DNA of 12,556 bases. It comes from Methanosarcinales archaeon. GTDB taxonomy: Archaea > Halobacteriota > Methanosarcinia > Methanosarcinales > Methanocomedenaceae. The position numbers and the translations under genes were made by a program. This document shows, one piece after another, positions 6,532-12,261 of the stretch; position 1 is the stretch's first letter, and each line of letters opens with the position of its first letter. The notes beneath the pieces were generated by a model that did no database searches, was not told the origin of the DNA, and saw nothing but the letters and a program-made list of their open reading frames with translations. Location: NCBI GenBank assembly GCA_030666885.1, contig DAOUWY010000027.1, positions 1 through 12,556 of the forward strand, read 5' to 3'.

Positions 6532-7008
6532 CTAATCGTCTTCCATCATTGGTATCTCACACACGTCACATTCATCATTATTGCGTTTTGGGGATGGTCT
6601 GTCAGTTGCCGGTACTTCAGTGTCCAGTGCCCTGGTACCGTAGGCAAGTACAGAAGCGTTGGATAGGGTTCCTGCTATAAGAATTGCATCGAATATCTCA
6701 TCACGGGATATGCCCATCCTCTTTGCCACCCTGAGGTGCATGTCCAGGCAGTGGGTACAGCGAAGTGCGGCTGAGATACCAATACTGATAAGCTCAATGG
6801 TCCGCTGGTCGAGCCGTTTGAACTCCCTCATTATGGAATTGTCATATAGCACCTTAGGTATCAGCAGATCCGGTTTATCTTCCATGAACTGGAGTATATA
6901 AGGTACCTCACCGTAAATTGATTCCACTTCTTTCAGTATCGCTTTCGCAGCATCGTCCGGTTCTTTTTTCAATATCTCACCAATATCCTCAAATGCCAGA
7001 GTGTTCAC
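6532..7008 (-). CDS. AhpD-like / carboxymuconolactone decarboxylase family protein
   Basis: 158 residues with an alkylhydroperoxidase AhpD-type core. The signature is Glu72 (TIELISIGIS) followed by Cys84-x2-Cys87-x3-His91 (RCTHCLDMHL), the redox CxxC plus histidine used in peroxide-reducing AhpD proteins. The segment ISRDEIFDAILIAGTLSNAS (100-119) is the usual third helix pair. Family members act as thiol peroxidases or, without the CxxC, as decarboxylases; the intact CxxC favours a redox role. An additional C-terminal CDVC (147-150) lies in a charged tail. The start is GTG at 7008; GGGGTG overlaps it and no spaced SD is seen, so a leaderless message or a slightly later start is possible. It converges with mmp10 (5 nt between stops). 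A role in protecting oxygen-sensitive MCR would be a guess. Confidence 0.88.
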   Translation of the reverse strand: MNTLAFEDIGEILKKEPDDAAKAILKEVESIYGEVPYILQFMEDKPDLLIPKVLYDNSIMREFKRLDQRTIELISIGISAALRCTHCLDMHLRVAKRMGISRDEIFDAILIAGTLSNASVLAYGTRALDTEVPATDRPSPKRNNDECDVCEIPMMEDD

Positions 7009-7188
7009 CCCTGATGTACAATAAAAAGTGCTGTGATGCCAATAGACATATATTTTTGGGTTTTGTTTCGATAGATGATTTCGATAGAAATCCTCGATAA
7101 ACTCAAAGATTCCACCAATCTTTTATATATTACAGATAAATGGTTTACTGAAAATTTTATATAATAGGTATCCCCGATAAAGAGACTC

Positions 7189-7240
7189 AAAAAAAATGAT
7201 AAAAAAAAAATCGTTCCGACCGATATCACACCGGCCGGTC
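7189..7240 (-). terminator. Probable hairpin and poly-T terminator of rps8e
   Basis: Just after the rps8e stop, on the minus strand, GACCG and CGGTC (7236-7240 and 7218-7222) can form a short GC-rich stem, followed by two T-runs of 10 and 8 (7201-7210 and 7189-7196). Archaeal polymerase terminates at such T-runs. The 7009-7246 gap holds nothing else recognisable besides AT-rich sequence for the AhpD-like gene's promoter. Confidence 0.65.
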
Positions 7241-7246
7241 AAAGAT

Positions 7247-7627
7247 TTATTCTTTTATCAATATTGCATTCACTACACCATCCTGACCAGGACGGCTGGT
7301 TATCCTGGCATTTCCGATCTCGGTCCTGATAATGCCGCCCCTGGATAAGATATTCCTTCTTATGTAGTGCTTGTTGCTTTTATTATCAACCACAGTCTCG
7401 ATGGACACCTGCCTGGTTGTATTATTCAATGGATCTGTCACATTTACCATATTGCACCTGAGCAGGCGAACCTTCCTGTTGCCACCCAGTGTATCCACAT
7501 TTTTTCGTCTGGTTTCATCCAGGTGGGGTTCGGCGGCTTCCCTGCCTATTTCTAATTTTCTCTTACCCTTTGAGGCGATGCGCCGTCCACCTGTGAATTT
7601 TCGTCTTGATTTACCTTGATACTGCAT
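7247..7627 (-). CDS. rps8e: Small ribosomal subunit protein eS8
   Basis: 126-residue archaeal/eukaryotic-type ribosomal protein of the 30S subunit. The family is recognised from the N-terminal basic MQYQGKSRRKFTGGRRI, KGKRKLEIGREAAEPHL (20-36), a central KVRLLRCNMVNVTDP strand region and the C-terminal GGIIRTEIGNARITSRPGQDG, which is the family signature. Length is typical. An SD GGAGTAATC sits directly upstream of the ATG at 7627. It is monocistronic here: a terminator follows and the upstream neighbour, tRNA-Arg, is divergent. Confidence 0.96.
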   Translation of the reverse strand: MQYQGKSRRKFTGGRRIASKGKRKLEIGREAAEPHLDETRRKNVDTLGGNRKVRLLRCNMVNVTDPLNNTTRQVSIETVVDNKSNKHYIRRNILSRGGIIRTEIGNARITSRPGQDGVVNAILIKE

Positions 7628-7708
7628 TTGATTACTCCTTTATGACTGTAATGATGATTTTCATGCTTTAATATCTTTAACAATAATAAACATATCGCAC
7701 ATAAATCA

Positions 7709-7729
7709 CCAAGGTTACCTGCCAAGGTT
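7709..7729. repeat. CCAAGGTT direct repeat upstream of rps8e
   Basis: CCAAGGTT is present at 7709-7716 and 7722-7729, with a 13 bp period. The first copy extends to AAGGTTACCT, sharing AAGGTTAC with the tandem decamer near mmp10. It is 80 to 100 bp upstream of the rps8e start. The function is unknown and the signal is weak. Confidence 0.3.
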
Positions 7730-7735
7730 GCTTTA

Positions 7736-7784
7736 TTATACATAAAGTATAATTTAATTGTACACTAAGTATAACATTTTATAC
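7736..7784. repeat. Array of TTATAC/GTATAA palindromes with about 22 bp spacing
   Basis: Half-sites TTATAC (7736-7741), GTATAA (7747-7752), TTGTAC (7758-7763), GTATAA (7769-7774) and TTATAC (7779-7784) form two or three imperfect palindromes. Equivalent elements recur every 21 to 22 bp, two helical turns. The array sits between the divergent rps8e and tRNA-Arg. It could be a multi-site operator; the elements also resemble TATA boxes, so overlapping promoters are the simpler alternative. Confidence 0.5.
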
Positions 7785-7828
7785 TCAGGCAAATCCGACC
7801 GCGTATAGGATTTTCCTGTTTCATGGGT

Positions 7829-7840
7829 AATATTTAATAC
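7829..7840 (+). promoter_or_regulatory. Box A (TATA) candidate for tRNA-Arg
   Basis: AATATTTAATAC lies 37 to 48 nt upstream of the mature tRNA 5' end. This distance suits an archaeal TATA box giving a short pre-tRNA leader. Confidence 0.5.
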
Positions 7841-7876
7841 ACAATAACCAGTTTAGAGTAAGTCCACAATCATCAA

Positions 7877-7951
7877 GGGCGCGTGGCCAAGCCTGGATAT
7901 GGCAGCAGCCTCCTAAGCTGAAGATCGGGGGTTCAAATCCCTCTGCGCCCG
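7877..7951 (+). tRNA. tRNA-Arg(CCT)
   Basis: A complete cloverleaf can be drawn. The acceptor stem GGGCGCG pairs with TGCGCCC (one G-T), followed by discriminator G7951. The D stem is GCCA/TGGC. The anticodon loop CTCCTAA carries anticodon CCT (7912-7914), which reads AGG arginine codons. The T arm is GGGGG-TTCAAAT-CCCTC. The first anticodon-stem pair is G-A rather than Watson-Crick. The variable loop is short (5 nt), so this is a class I tRNA. No intron and no encoded CCA are present. Confidence 0.95.
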
Positions 7952-7952
7952 C

Positions 7953-7961
7953 TTTTTCTTT
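7953..7961 (+). terminator. T-run terminator after tRNA-Arg
   Basis: TTTTTCTTT follows the tRNA directly, one nucleotide after the discriminator base. Such T-runs end transcription of archaeal tRNA genes. Confidence 0.55.
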
Positions 7962-8147
7962 ATTTCCACGTCACTTTCCTGAATTGACCACATATTATAT
8001 ATGCTATGAATAATAATGATAAACTGTGAATACTTGCATCACCCCAAGATAGTTATCCAATATACCTACCGGATTTGATGTCCTGTCCATTAACTATCCC
8101 TCAATACAAATTTCATTGCAGGTATTCATCCCCTCTTTTCCAGTTGT

Positions 8148-8161
8148 AGAAAAATAGTTAT
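8148..8161 (+). promoter_or_regulatory. TATA-like element suggesting a leaderless HAD transcript
   Basis: GAAAAATAGTTATA is centred about 30 nt upstream of the HAD gene's ATG at 8186. No SD precedes that ATG. In archaea this spacing would place the transcription start at or next to the start codon, giving a leaderless mRNA. The rest of the 7952-8185 gap shows no gene. Confidence 0.4.
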
Positions 8162-8185
8162 AGGACTAAATGGTCTTCCACTGCA

Positions 8186-8995
8186 ATGAATGAAAGTATT
8201 GCTGTTGTATTTGATAGTGCAGGTACATTACTGCGCATGTACAGGGTAGCAAAAGATACGGCCACAGGCGAATACTTCGATGACATCAACACAACTGACC
8301 TGGTAAGCAAAAAACCAAACTGCGGATTAGTGATCATCCATACTGGCCCTGATAAGATCATGAGCAGCCAGTCCGCAAAACGAATCTACGAATTCCTGAC
8401 TGACAATAAAATCAGTATCGACCTTAGCTGTTCAAGCAGCCCCATCACTCTCGATGAAGTATTACAATGTATCAGGAACGATACCCGGACCAGTATGCAG
8501 GACATCCATGATGTTGTAAATGCCATCAAGCTAAAATGCCCTGATATTTTTTACCTGGGCATAGGATTTGTCGTTGATATTGAATCCCAGGGCATAGTAT
8601 ATACTATTAGCACAGGTGGCAGGCCATTTACTAATACACAGGCTGTACTTAATACCTTACAAAATATGGAGATTGATGCATATATTGCTTCAGGTGACAG
8701 CATGCGTAACCTGGAAAACCTCGCCAGGTTGGTCGAAATACCTATAGAACGTGTCTATGATGTGGCCACGACGCAGAAGAAGGAGTGGGTGATCAGATCT
8801 CTTAAAAAGCATTACGATAAAGTGGTCATGGTGGGTGACGGAATCAATGACATACTGGCGTTGAGAGCTTCAGACCTGGGTGTTCTATCTATCCAGCAGA
8901 CAGGTACGTGCATGGAAAAGCTTTCTTCAGAGGCCGATATTATCATCACTGACATCAAGCAGATAGTCAAAATAATAAAAGAAATGAAACAATAG
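8186..8995 (+). CDS. Soluble P-type-ATPase-like HAD family hydrolase
   Basis: A 269-residue HAD superfamily protein resembling the catalytic domain of P-type ATPases but without membrane segments. Motif I is VVFDSAGTL with nucleophile Asp10 (compare DKTGT of P-type ATPases; Ser-Ala at the second and third positions). Motif II is Ser169 in IASGDS, motif III lysine 198 or 199, and motif IV is MVGDGINDILALRASDLGV (215-233) with Asp218 and Asp222. Between motifs I and II lie about 130 residues with a variable cap-like region (41-145). Likely a Mg-dependent phosphatase; the substrate cannot be named. The start ATG 8186 lacks an SD and is probably leaderless. Its stop is 2 nt from the end of the convergent aIF6 gene. 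It is a single plus-strand gene with no operon partners. Confidence 0.85.
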   Translation: MNESIAVVFDSAGTLLRMYRVAKDTATGEYFDDINTTDLVSKKPNCGLVIIHTGPDKIMSSQSAKRIYEFLTDNKISIDLSCSSSPITLDEVLQCIRNDTRTSMQDIHDVVNAIKLKCPDIFYLGIGFVVDIESQGIVYTISTGGRPFTNTQAVLNTLQNMEIDAYIASGDSMRNLENLARLVEIPIERVYDVATTQKKEWVIRSLKKHYDKVVMVGDGINDILALRASDLGVLSIQQTGTCMEKLSSEADIIITDIKQIVKIIKEMKQ

Positions 8996-8997
8996 TA

Positions 8998-9657
8998 TCA
9001 GAGATATCCCAGCGCATCCTCAATGCGCCCCATCTCATGCCCTGTGGTTTCCCTGCCCACCACATATCCTTTTGAATTGGCCAGCAGTCCCGACCCGACC
9101 AGCGGTGAACCCATATTCACTGTACCTATATCCACATGAAGAGAAAATACCTCATCCAGCCTGTCTAATTCGAATTTACTGGCCCTGGGATGTACCAGTA
9201 CTCCTTTATTGGTAACAGTAGCTGCCATCCCCACAGTCTTGAGCCCGCCAATGGTGCCCCTGTACACTTCCACGTCCAGGAAATCACTAATCTCTTCCAC
9301 GGCCTTGTCTGGCATATTAGGATTTACAAGGGCTGCAGTATCATTTACAAGTATATTATTACCTGCTGCCGTGAAAATACCCTCCAGCCGTTTAATGCGT
9401 ACATATTTCCCGATCTCCGGAAGTTCAGTGTCGTTCACTCTTTCAGATACCAGGTACCCATTACTATTCCCACAGCACAGGCTGCCTAAAACGCTGCTCC
9501 CATCCACAGATGTGGAAACCACATCTACATCCAGGGCATCTCCTACTACCTGTTTGAACTGCCTGTCTGCTTCCCTGGGTAGTAAGACAAAATCCTCGGT
9601 GCATCTGGCAAATACACCAAGGACAGAATTACCCATGAAATTAGTTTGGTTAGCCAT
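8998..9657 (-). CDS. eif6: Translation initiation factor aIF6
   Basis: 219-residue anti-association factor that binds the large ribosomal subunit at the uL14 region and blocks premature joining to the 30S. The pseudo-fivefold repeat architecture is visible as recurring GN-x-x-G/N-D and G-x-L-V-x-P segments: MGNSVLGVFARCTED (8-22), GNSNGYLVSERV (63-74), NILVNDTAALVNPNMP (101-116), NKGVLVHPRAS (149-159) and NSKGYVVGRETTGHEMGRIEDALG (194-217). The first ATG at 9657 has no clear SD but gives the usual N-terminal distance to the GN motif. It is the last gene of the minus-strand translation operon. In many euryarchaea rpl18a (LX) follows; here the next gene is the convergent HAD hydrolase. Confidence 0.96.
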   Translation of the reverse strand: MANQTNFMGNSVLGVFARCTEDFVLLPREADRQFKQVVGDALDVDVVSTSVDGSSVLGSLCCGNSNGYLVSERVNDTELPEIGKYVRIKRLEGIFTAAGNNILVNDTAALVNPNMPDKAVEEISDFLDVEVYRGTIGGLKTVGMAATVTNKGVLVHPRASKFELDRLDEVFSLHVDIGTVNMGSPLVGSGLLANSKGYVVGRETTGHEMGRIEDALGYL

Positions 9658-9681
9658 TTATCAATAAAAAAATATATAATC

Positions 9682-9704
9682 AAATCCTTAAAAAAAAAGG
9701 ATTT
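9682..9704 (-). terminator. Hairpin with T-rich loop between rpl31e and aIF6
   Basis: On the minus strand AAATCC, a T9AA loop and GGATTT form a 6 bp stem in the 54 nt gap after rpl31e. It is followed by a TATATATTTTTTT stretch 14 to 24 nt before the aIF6 ATG. This could cause partial termination of the operon and local re-initiation for aIF6. The sequence is low-complexity and the call is tentative. Confidence 0.4.
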
Positions 9705-9711
9705 TTTTAAG

Positions 9712-9981
9712 TCACTCGGCTGCCAGTTCTGCTTCCACGATCCCATCTTCAAACTTCATGGCCTTGACCCTGATCCTTGATGGTGGTTTCTCTGATCCGC
9801 GATCCCATATTTTTTCACTGATATCAGGATTCATCCTTATAAATTTCCTGTCAGTTTTTGTATGCCGCTCAAGGTACTTGAAAACCTCACTCACTGCTTT
9901 CTTGCTGCGCTGCCACCTGGGAACATACTTTACTGCCCTGAGGGGAATCGTATAAATCTGCTCTTCACCTATATCTACCAT
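9712..9981 (-). CDS. rpl31e: Large ribosomal subunit protein eL31
   Basis: Archaeal/eukaryotic-type 50S protein located near the polypeptide exit tunnel. The 89-residue sequence contains the family motifs EEQIYTIPLRAVKYVPRWQR, a central RHTKTD segment, and IWDRGSEKPPSRIRVKAMKF, followed by an acidic C-terminus. I chose ATG 9981 (MVDIGEEQ) over the in-frame GTG at 9990, because GGGTGA directly in front of this ATG reads as its SD and the upstream GTG is part of that SD. It lies 12 nt after rpl39e, in the standard L39e-L31e-aIF6 order. Confidence 0.95.
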   Translation of the reverse strand: MVDIGEEQIYTIPLRAVKYVPRWQRSKKAVSEVFKYLERHTKTDRKFIRMNPDISEKIWDRGSEKPPSRIRVKAMKFEDGIVEAELAAE

Positions 9982-9993
9982 GTTTTTCACCCT

Positions 9994-10149
9994 TTATCCG
10001 ATATTCAGACTGCTGCGTCTCCAGTGACGACGTTTAGGATGGGTTACTACAGCCCTGTTAGTCTTGATTATGGCCCATGAAGGGACCCTATGATTTTGGT
10101 TATGGGCTTTAGCCAACCTTATTTTCTTACCTTTTGATTTTTTACTCAT
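9994..10149 (-). CDS. rpl39e: Large ribosomal subunit protein eL39
   Basis: A 51-residue, very basic protein that lines the ribosomal exit tunnel in archaea and eukaryotes. The translation starts MSKKSKGKKIRLAKAHNQN, continues with RVPSWAIIKTNR (21-32) and ends HPKRRHWRRSSLNIG, which is the characteristic family C-terminus. An AAGGTG SD lies upstream of ATG 10149. It is 31 nt after the PP-loop ATPase gene and 12 nt before rpl31e, within the translation operon. Its small size makes it easy to miss. Confidence 0.96.
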   Translation of the reverse strand: MSKKSKGKKIRLAKAHNQNHRVPSWAIIKTNRAVVTHPKRRHWRRSSLNIG

Positions 10150-10180
10150 ATTAGCTACACCTTCATTGATTATCGGGATA

Positions 10181-10786
10181 TCACAAATGTTTCCTGTCTG
10201 TTACGCGTGATTGTATATGTCTGGGAAATAAACGCTCCACCATACTATCACCATCGTTATATTGTTTTCGTATTAAAGACCTGAGTTCTACTTCATAATC
10301 GGCCTTTTCTATTCTGTCACTTTCTCCCTGTACAACCTGTAGATGGGCGTCCGCCAAAACATCCACTGCAGACCGACCGTAGCCTGAAAGAGGGCGTATG
10401 TACTTGACGTTGTGCCTGTCTTCAAGGCTTCTTACCTGTGCAGGGGAAAGCATAGGCACCCTGTCATCCCGGCGTGTGCCATCGGCCACGATGGTAGTGT
10501 CCGGTGCTGAACATACAGCTTCCAGTGCACTCTGGTGAAGATAGTTGATTGCACGCCCGGGGAACCCGTCTTCAAGCAACATTGCAACAGCTTCTTCCAT
10601 AAGGGAAGAACCCAGGATTATCACATTGTGAGGAAATCCAAGCATGGATGCAGATTGACGTGCGAATTCATACGTAGGCACGATGCCGAAATTGATAGTT
10701 ACCAGTTCCACATCGAAAAATGGTTCCAGCAGGATCGCTGCAAGGGAACTATCCTTGCCGCTACTGAACAACACACAGGCCTTCAT
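10181..10786 (-). CDS. PP-loop superfamily ATPase (conserved archaeal, function unknown)
   Basis: 201 residues with an N-type ATP pyrophosphatase PP-loop at the N-terminus: ACVLFSSGKDSSLAA (3-17), where SSGKDS is the ATP-binding loop. Later conserved-looking segments are TTIVADGTRRDDRVP (97-111), typical for the second nucleotide/substrate site, and KYIRPLSGYGRSAVD (128-142). The fold is shared by asparagine synthetase, 7-cyano-7-deazaguanine synthase and tRNA-modifying ATPases, so the protein probably adenylates a substrate. No cysteine pair or zinc site specific to thiolation enzymes is seen. It overlaps the PDCD5-like gene by 4 nt (ATGA) and precedes rpl39e by 31 nt. The translation-operon context suggests a tRNA- or ribosome-related job, but that is inference. 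Confidence 0.85.
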   Translation of the reverse strand: MKACVLFSSGKDSSLAAILLEPFFDVELVTINFGIVPTYEFARQSASMLGFPHNVIILGSSLMEEAVAMLLEDGFPGRAINYLHQSALEAVCSAPDTTIVADGTRRDDRVPMLSPAQVRSLEDRHNVKYIRPLSGYGRSAVDVLADAHLQVVQGESDRIEKADYEVELRSLIRKQYNDGDSMVERLFPRHIQSRVTDRKHL

Positions 10787-11133
10787 TTCCGGGTTATGCT
10801 CATCTCACGTTTTTTAGGCTGCAATTGAATCAGGAGATTTTTCAGTTTAGCATCATCTATCTTACCCTGCAGCCTGCCCGATTGTCCAAGTCCCACAAGC
10901 TGTGACTCCACGCTTTGTACAAGTTCAGGCTTTGTCATCCTTAAGGTATTTAATCTCTCCCTGGCTTCAGGTGTCAGAATTGAGCGTAAAATGGCTTGTT
11001 TCCTTGCTTCCATCTCGGCCATGGCCTGTTCTTGCTGGGCGGCAGCCTGTTGATCTGGCATTTGCGCCTGTTGCTGCTGCCTTAACAATTCCATTTTCCG
11101 ACGTCTGATAGCTTCCAGTTCATCTTCTGCCAT
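10783..11133 (-). CDS. PDCD5-like DNA-binding protein
   Basis: 116-residue homologue of the archaeal/eukaryotic PDCD5 (TFAR19) family, a small helical protein annotated as DNA-binding in archaea, with no firmly known function there. Visible features: an N-terminal charged helix (EDELEAIRRRKMELLRQ), a glutamine-rich stretch (19-42), then the conserved core ILTPEARERLNTLRMTKPEL (52-71) and VESQLVGLGQSGRLQGKIDD (75-94), ending in a basic tail. The SD CAGGAGG (11141-11147) lies 7 nt before ATG 11133. It follows rps19e by 37 nt and overlaps the PP-loop gene. The rps19e-pdcd5 pairing is widespread in archaea. Confidence 0.93.
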   Translation of the reverse strand: MAEDELEAIRRRKMELLRQQQQAQMPDQQAAAQQEQAMAEMEARKQAILRSILTPEARERLNTLRMTKPELVQSVESQLVGLGQSGRLQGKIDDAKLKNLLIQLQPKKREMSITRK

Positions 11134-11170
11134 TACACAACCTCCTGAAAATAATTCTATCTGGGATTAA

Positions 11171-11620
11171 CTAATATTTTTCAATACCAGGGTATTTCTC
11201 CAGCAATCCTGACTTAGCCTCATGTGCAATATTATCAAGTAAGGACTGACCCTTCGGAGTAACTATCCGCCCTTTCTTTACGGATTTGACAAGACCCGCA
11301 CTTTCAAGTTGAACAAGTGCTGCTCTTATAACAGAACCGCTGCCTTTTACGTGATGAGGGGATGATGAGCCCCTGCGCAACTTTCCGCCGTAAAAGCTCC
11401 TTAGCCTTGAAACACCGCTGGGGCCATCAATATAAATCCGACGTACAATGGATGCACACCTGGTGTACCACCAGTCCGGGTCCACTGGAGACAGCTCCTT
11501 ATGGATACCGGTCTTGACCAGTGATCCCCAATCAGGGGCTTGTACGAAATTTTCATCTTTAAGTTTCTGTGCTAGATTCTTAATCAGTATATCTGCAGGA
11601 ATATCATACACTGTTGTCAT
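11171..11620 (-). CDS. rps19e: Small ribosomal subunit protein eS19
   Basis: 149-residue 30S protein with a winged-helix fold found in archaea and eukaryotes. Recognised from MTTVYDIPADILI at the N-terminus, APDWGSLVKTGIHKELSPVD (38-57) with WWYTRCASIVRRIYIDGP (61-78), GVSRLRSFYGGKLRRGSSSP (79-98) and the C-terminal GRIVTPKGQSLLDNIA. Length is normal. SD GGAGGAT (11625-11631) precedes ATG 11620. It is the first gene of the minus-strand operon rps19e-pdcd5-PP-loop-rpl39e-rpl31e-aIF6; its promoter should lie in 11625-11700, near an 18 bp tandem repeat. Confidence 0.96.
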   Translation of the reverse strand: MTTVYDIPADILIKNLAQKLKDENFVQAPDWGSLVKTGIHKELSPVDPDWWYTRCASIVRRIYIDGPSGVSRLRSFYGGKLRRGSSSPHHVKGSGSVIRAALVQLESAGLVKSVKKGRIVTPKGQSLLDNIAHEAKSGLLEKYPGIEKY

Positions 11621-12099
11621 TATTATCCTCCATATTTATGAGATGATATTAGTAATTTTTTAAAAATCAAGATTATTATTGGAATCAAGATTATTATTAG
11701 GGGCTTTCACTATGTAGATAAGGTTGATTAATCTATCGGCTAATATAGTATCTCTTGATAATTTTGTAGGGCATATAATGTATAATTTTCTTCTCGAATC
11801 ATGATATACTGAAATGCATGTGATATTCCAGGCCCTATTTACTGAGACTTTTTATTATTTGAAAAAGTTATAATTTTAACAATAGCCTTAGTGTTAGCAA
11901 TTCTAATTGAATTTTTTTTACTAATATTTATATTATATATCTCATTAGATGCCATCTCGATTAAAAAACGTGAGTTAATTCAAATTGTTGACTACTTCAA
12001 TTCAGACAGCTAAAAATCCCGATAACACAACACCACCGCCATTCCAGCAGAAATCTTATTACCTATAATGAATCTCTATCTTATGAGGTGCAGTATAAT
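11621..12099. other. 479 nt AT-rich intergenic region between divergent operons
   Basis: No credible coding region is seen. It separates rps19e (leftward) from the zinc-ribbon gene (rightward) and must hold both promoters. For rps19e a TTTTTAAAA element at about 11656-11665 on the minus strand is a TATA candidate about 40 nt from the start codon. For the rightward pair, the best TATA run is at about 11922-11940, which would give a leader of roughly 130 nt. The tandem repeat at 11665-11700 is listed separately. No tRNA or recognisable structured RNA was found. Confidence 0.6.
11665..11700. repeat. 18 bp tandem duplication upstream of rps19e
   Basis: AATCAAGATTATTATTGG (11665-11682) is followed immediately by AATCAAGATTATTATTAG (11683-11700), differing at one base. 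It adjoins the putative TATA box of the rps19e operon, where the TFB recognition element or an activator site would be. It could be simple replication slippage. Confidence 0.7.
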
Positions 12100-12258
12100 A
12101 TGTGTTTTGTTGATTCAAGCGCTGCCGATAGCGTGGACCTGAGCGCTGCTGCCATGACAAGATATGAATGCAGTGCATGTGGTAACAGATTCAAAGGAAT
12201 GGGAAGTAAGCTGTCCTGTCCTGACTGCCAGTCCACTGACCTGAAAAAACTGGATTAA
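12100..12258 (+). CDS. Small zinc-ribbon protein upstream of DUF1805
   Basis: A 52-residue protein with two CxxC knuckles, Cys24-x2-Cys27 (YECSACGNRF) and Cys40-x2-Cys43 (LSCPDCQS), spaced by 12 residues. This is a typical rubredoxin-like/zinc-ribbon pattern expected to bind one Zn or Fe. The C-terminus (STDLKKLD) is characteristic of small archaeal zinc ribbons. The start ATG 12100 has an SD GAGGTG (12085-12090, 9 nt spacer); a later ATG at codon 19 lacks an SD. It ends 3 nt before the DUF1805 gene, so the two are almost surely one operon and may work together. The function is unknown. Confidence 0.8.
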   Translation: MCFVDSSAADSVDLSAAAMTRYECSACGNRFKGMGSKLSCPDCQSTDLKKLD

Positions 12259-12261
12259 TAT

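Noticed and set aside
7005..7229. 74-residue minus-strand frame in the gap upstream of the AhpD-like gene
   Set aside because: It is AT-rich, low complexity, overlaps the rps8e terminator, has no SD or recognisable domain, and looks like promoter DNA.
7736..7784. Repeats as a CRISPR or integration attachment site
   Set aside because: Units are too short and degenerate, there are no unique spacers, and no cas or integrase gene is present despite the neighbouring tRNA.
7877..7951. tRNA read as tRNA-Leu or tRNA-Ser
   Set aside because: The variable loop has only 5 nt, so it is class I; the loop CTCCTAA gives anticodon CCT for arginine.
12068..12142. Short plus-strand frame starting at the ATG at 12068
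   Set aside because: It overlaps the zinc-ribbon gene in another frame, has no SD and ends quickly; the SD at 12085-12090 belongs to ATG 12100.
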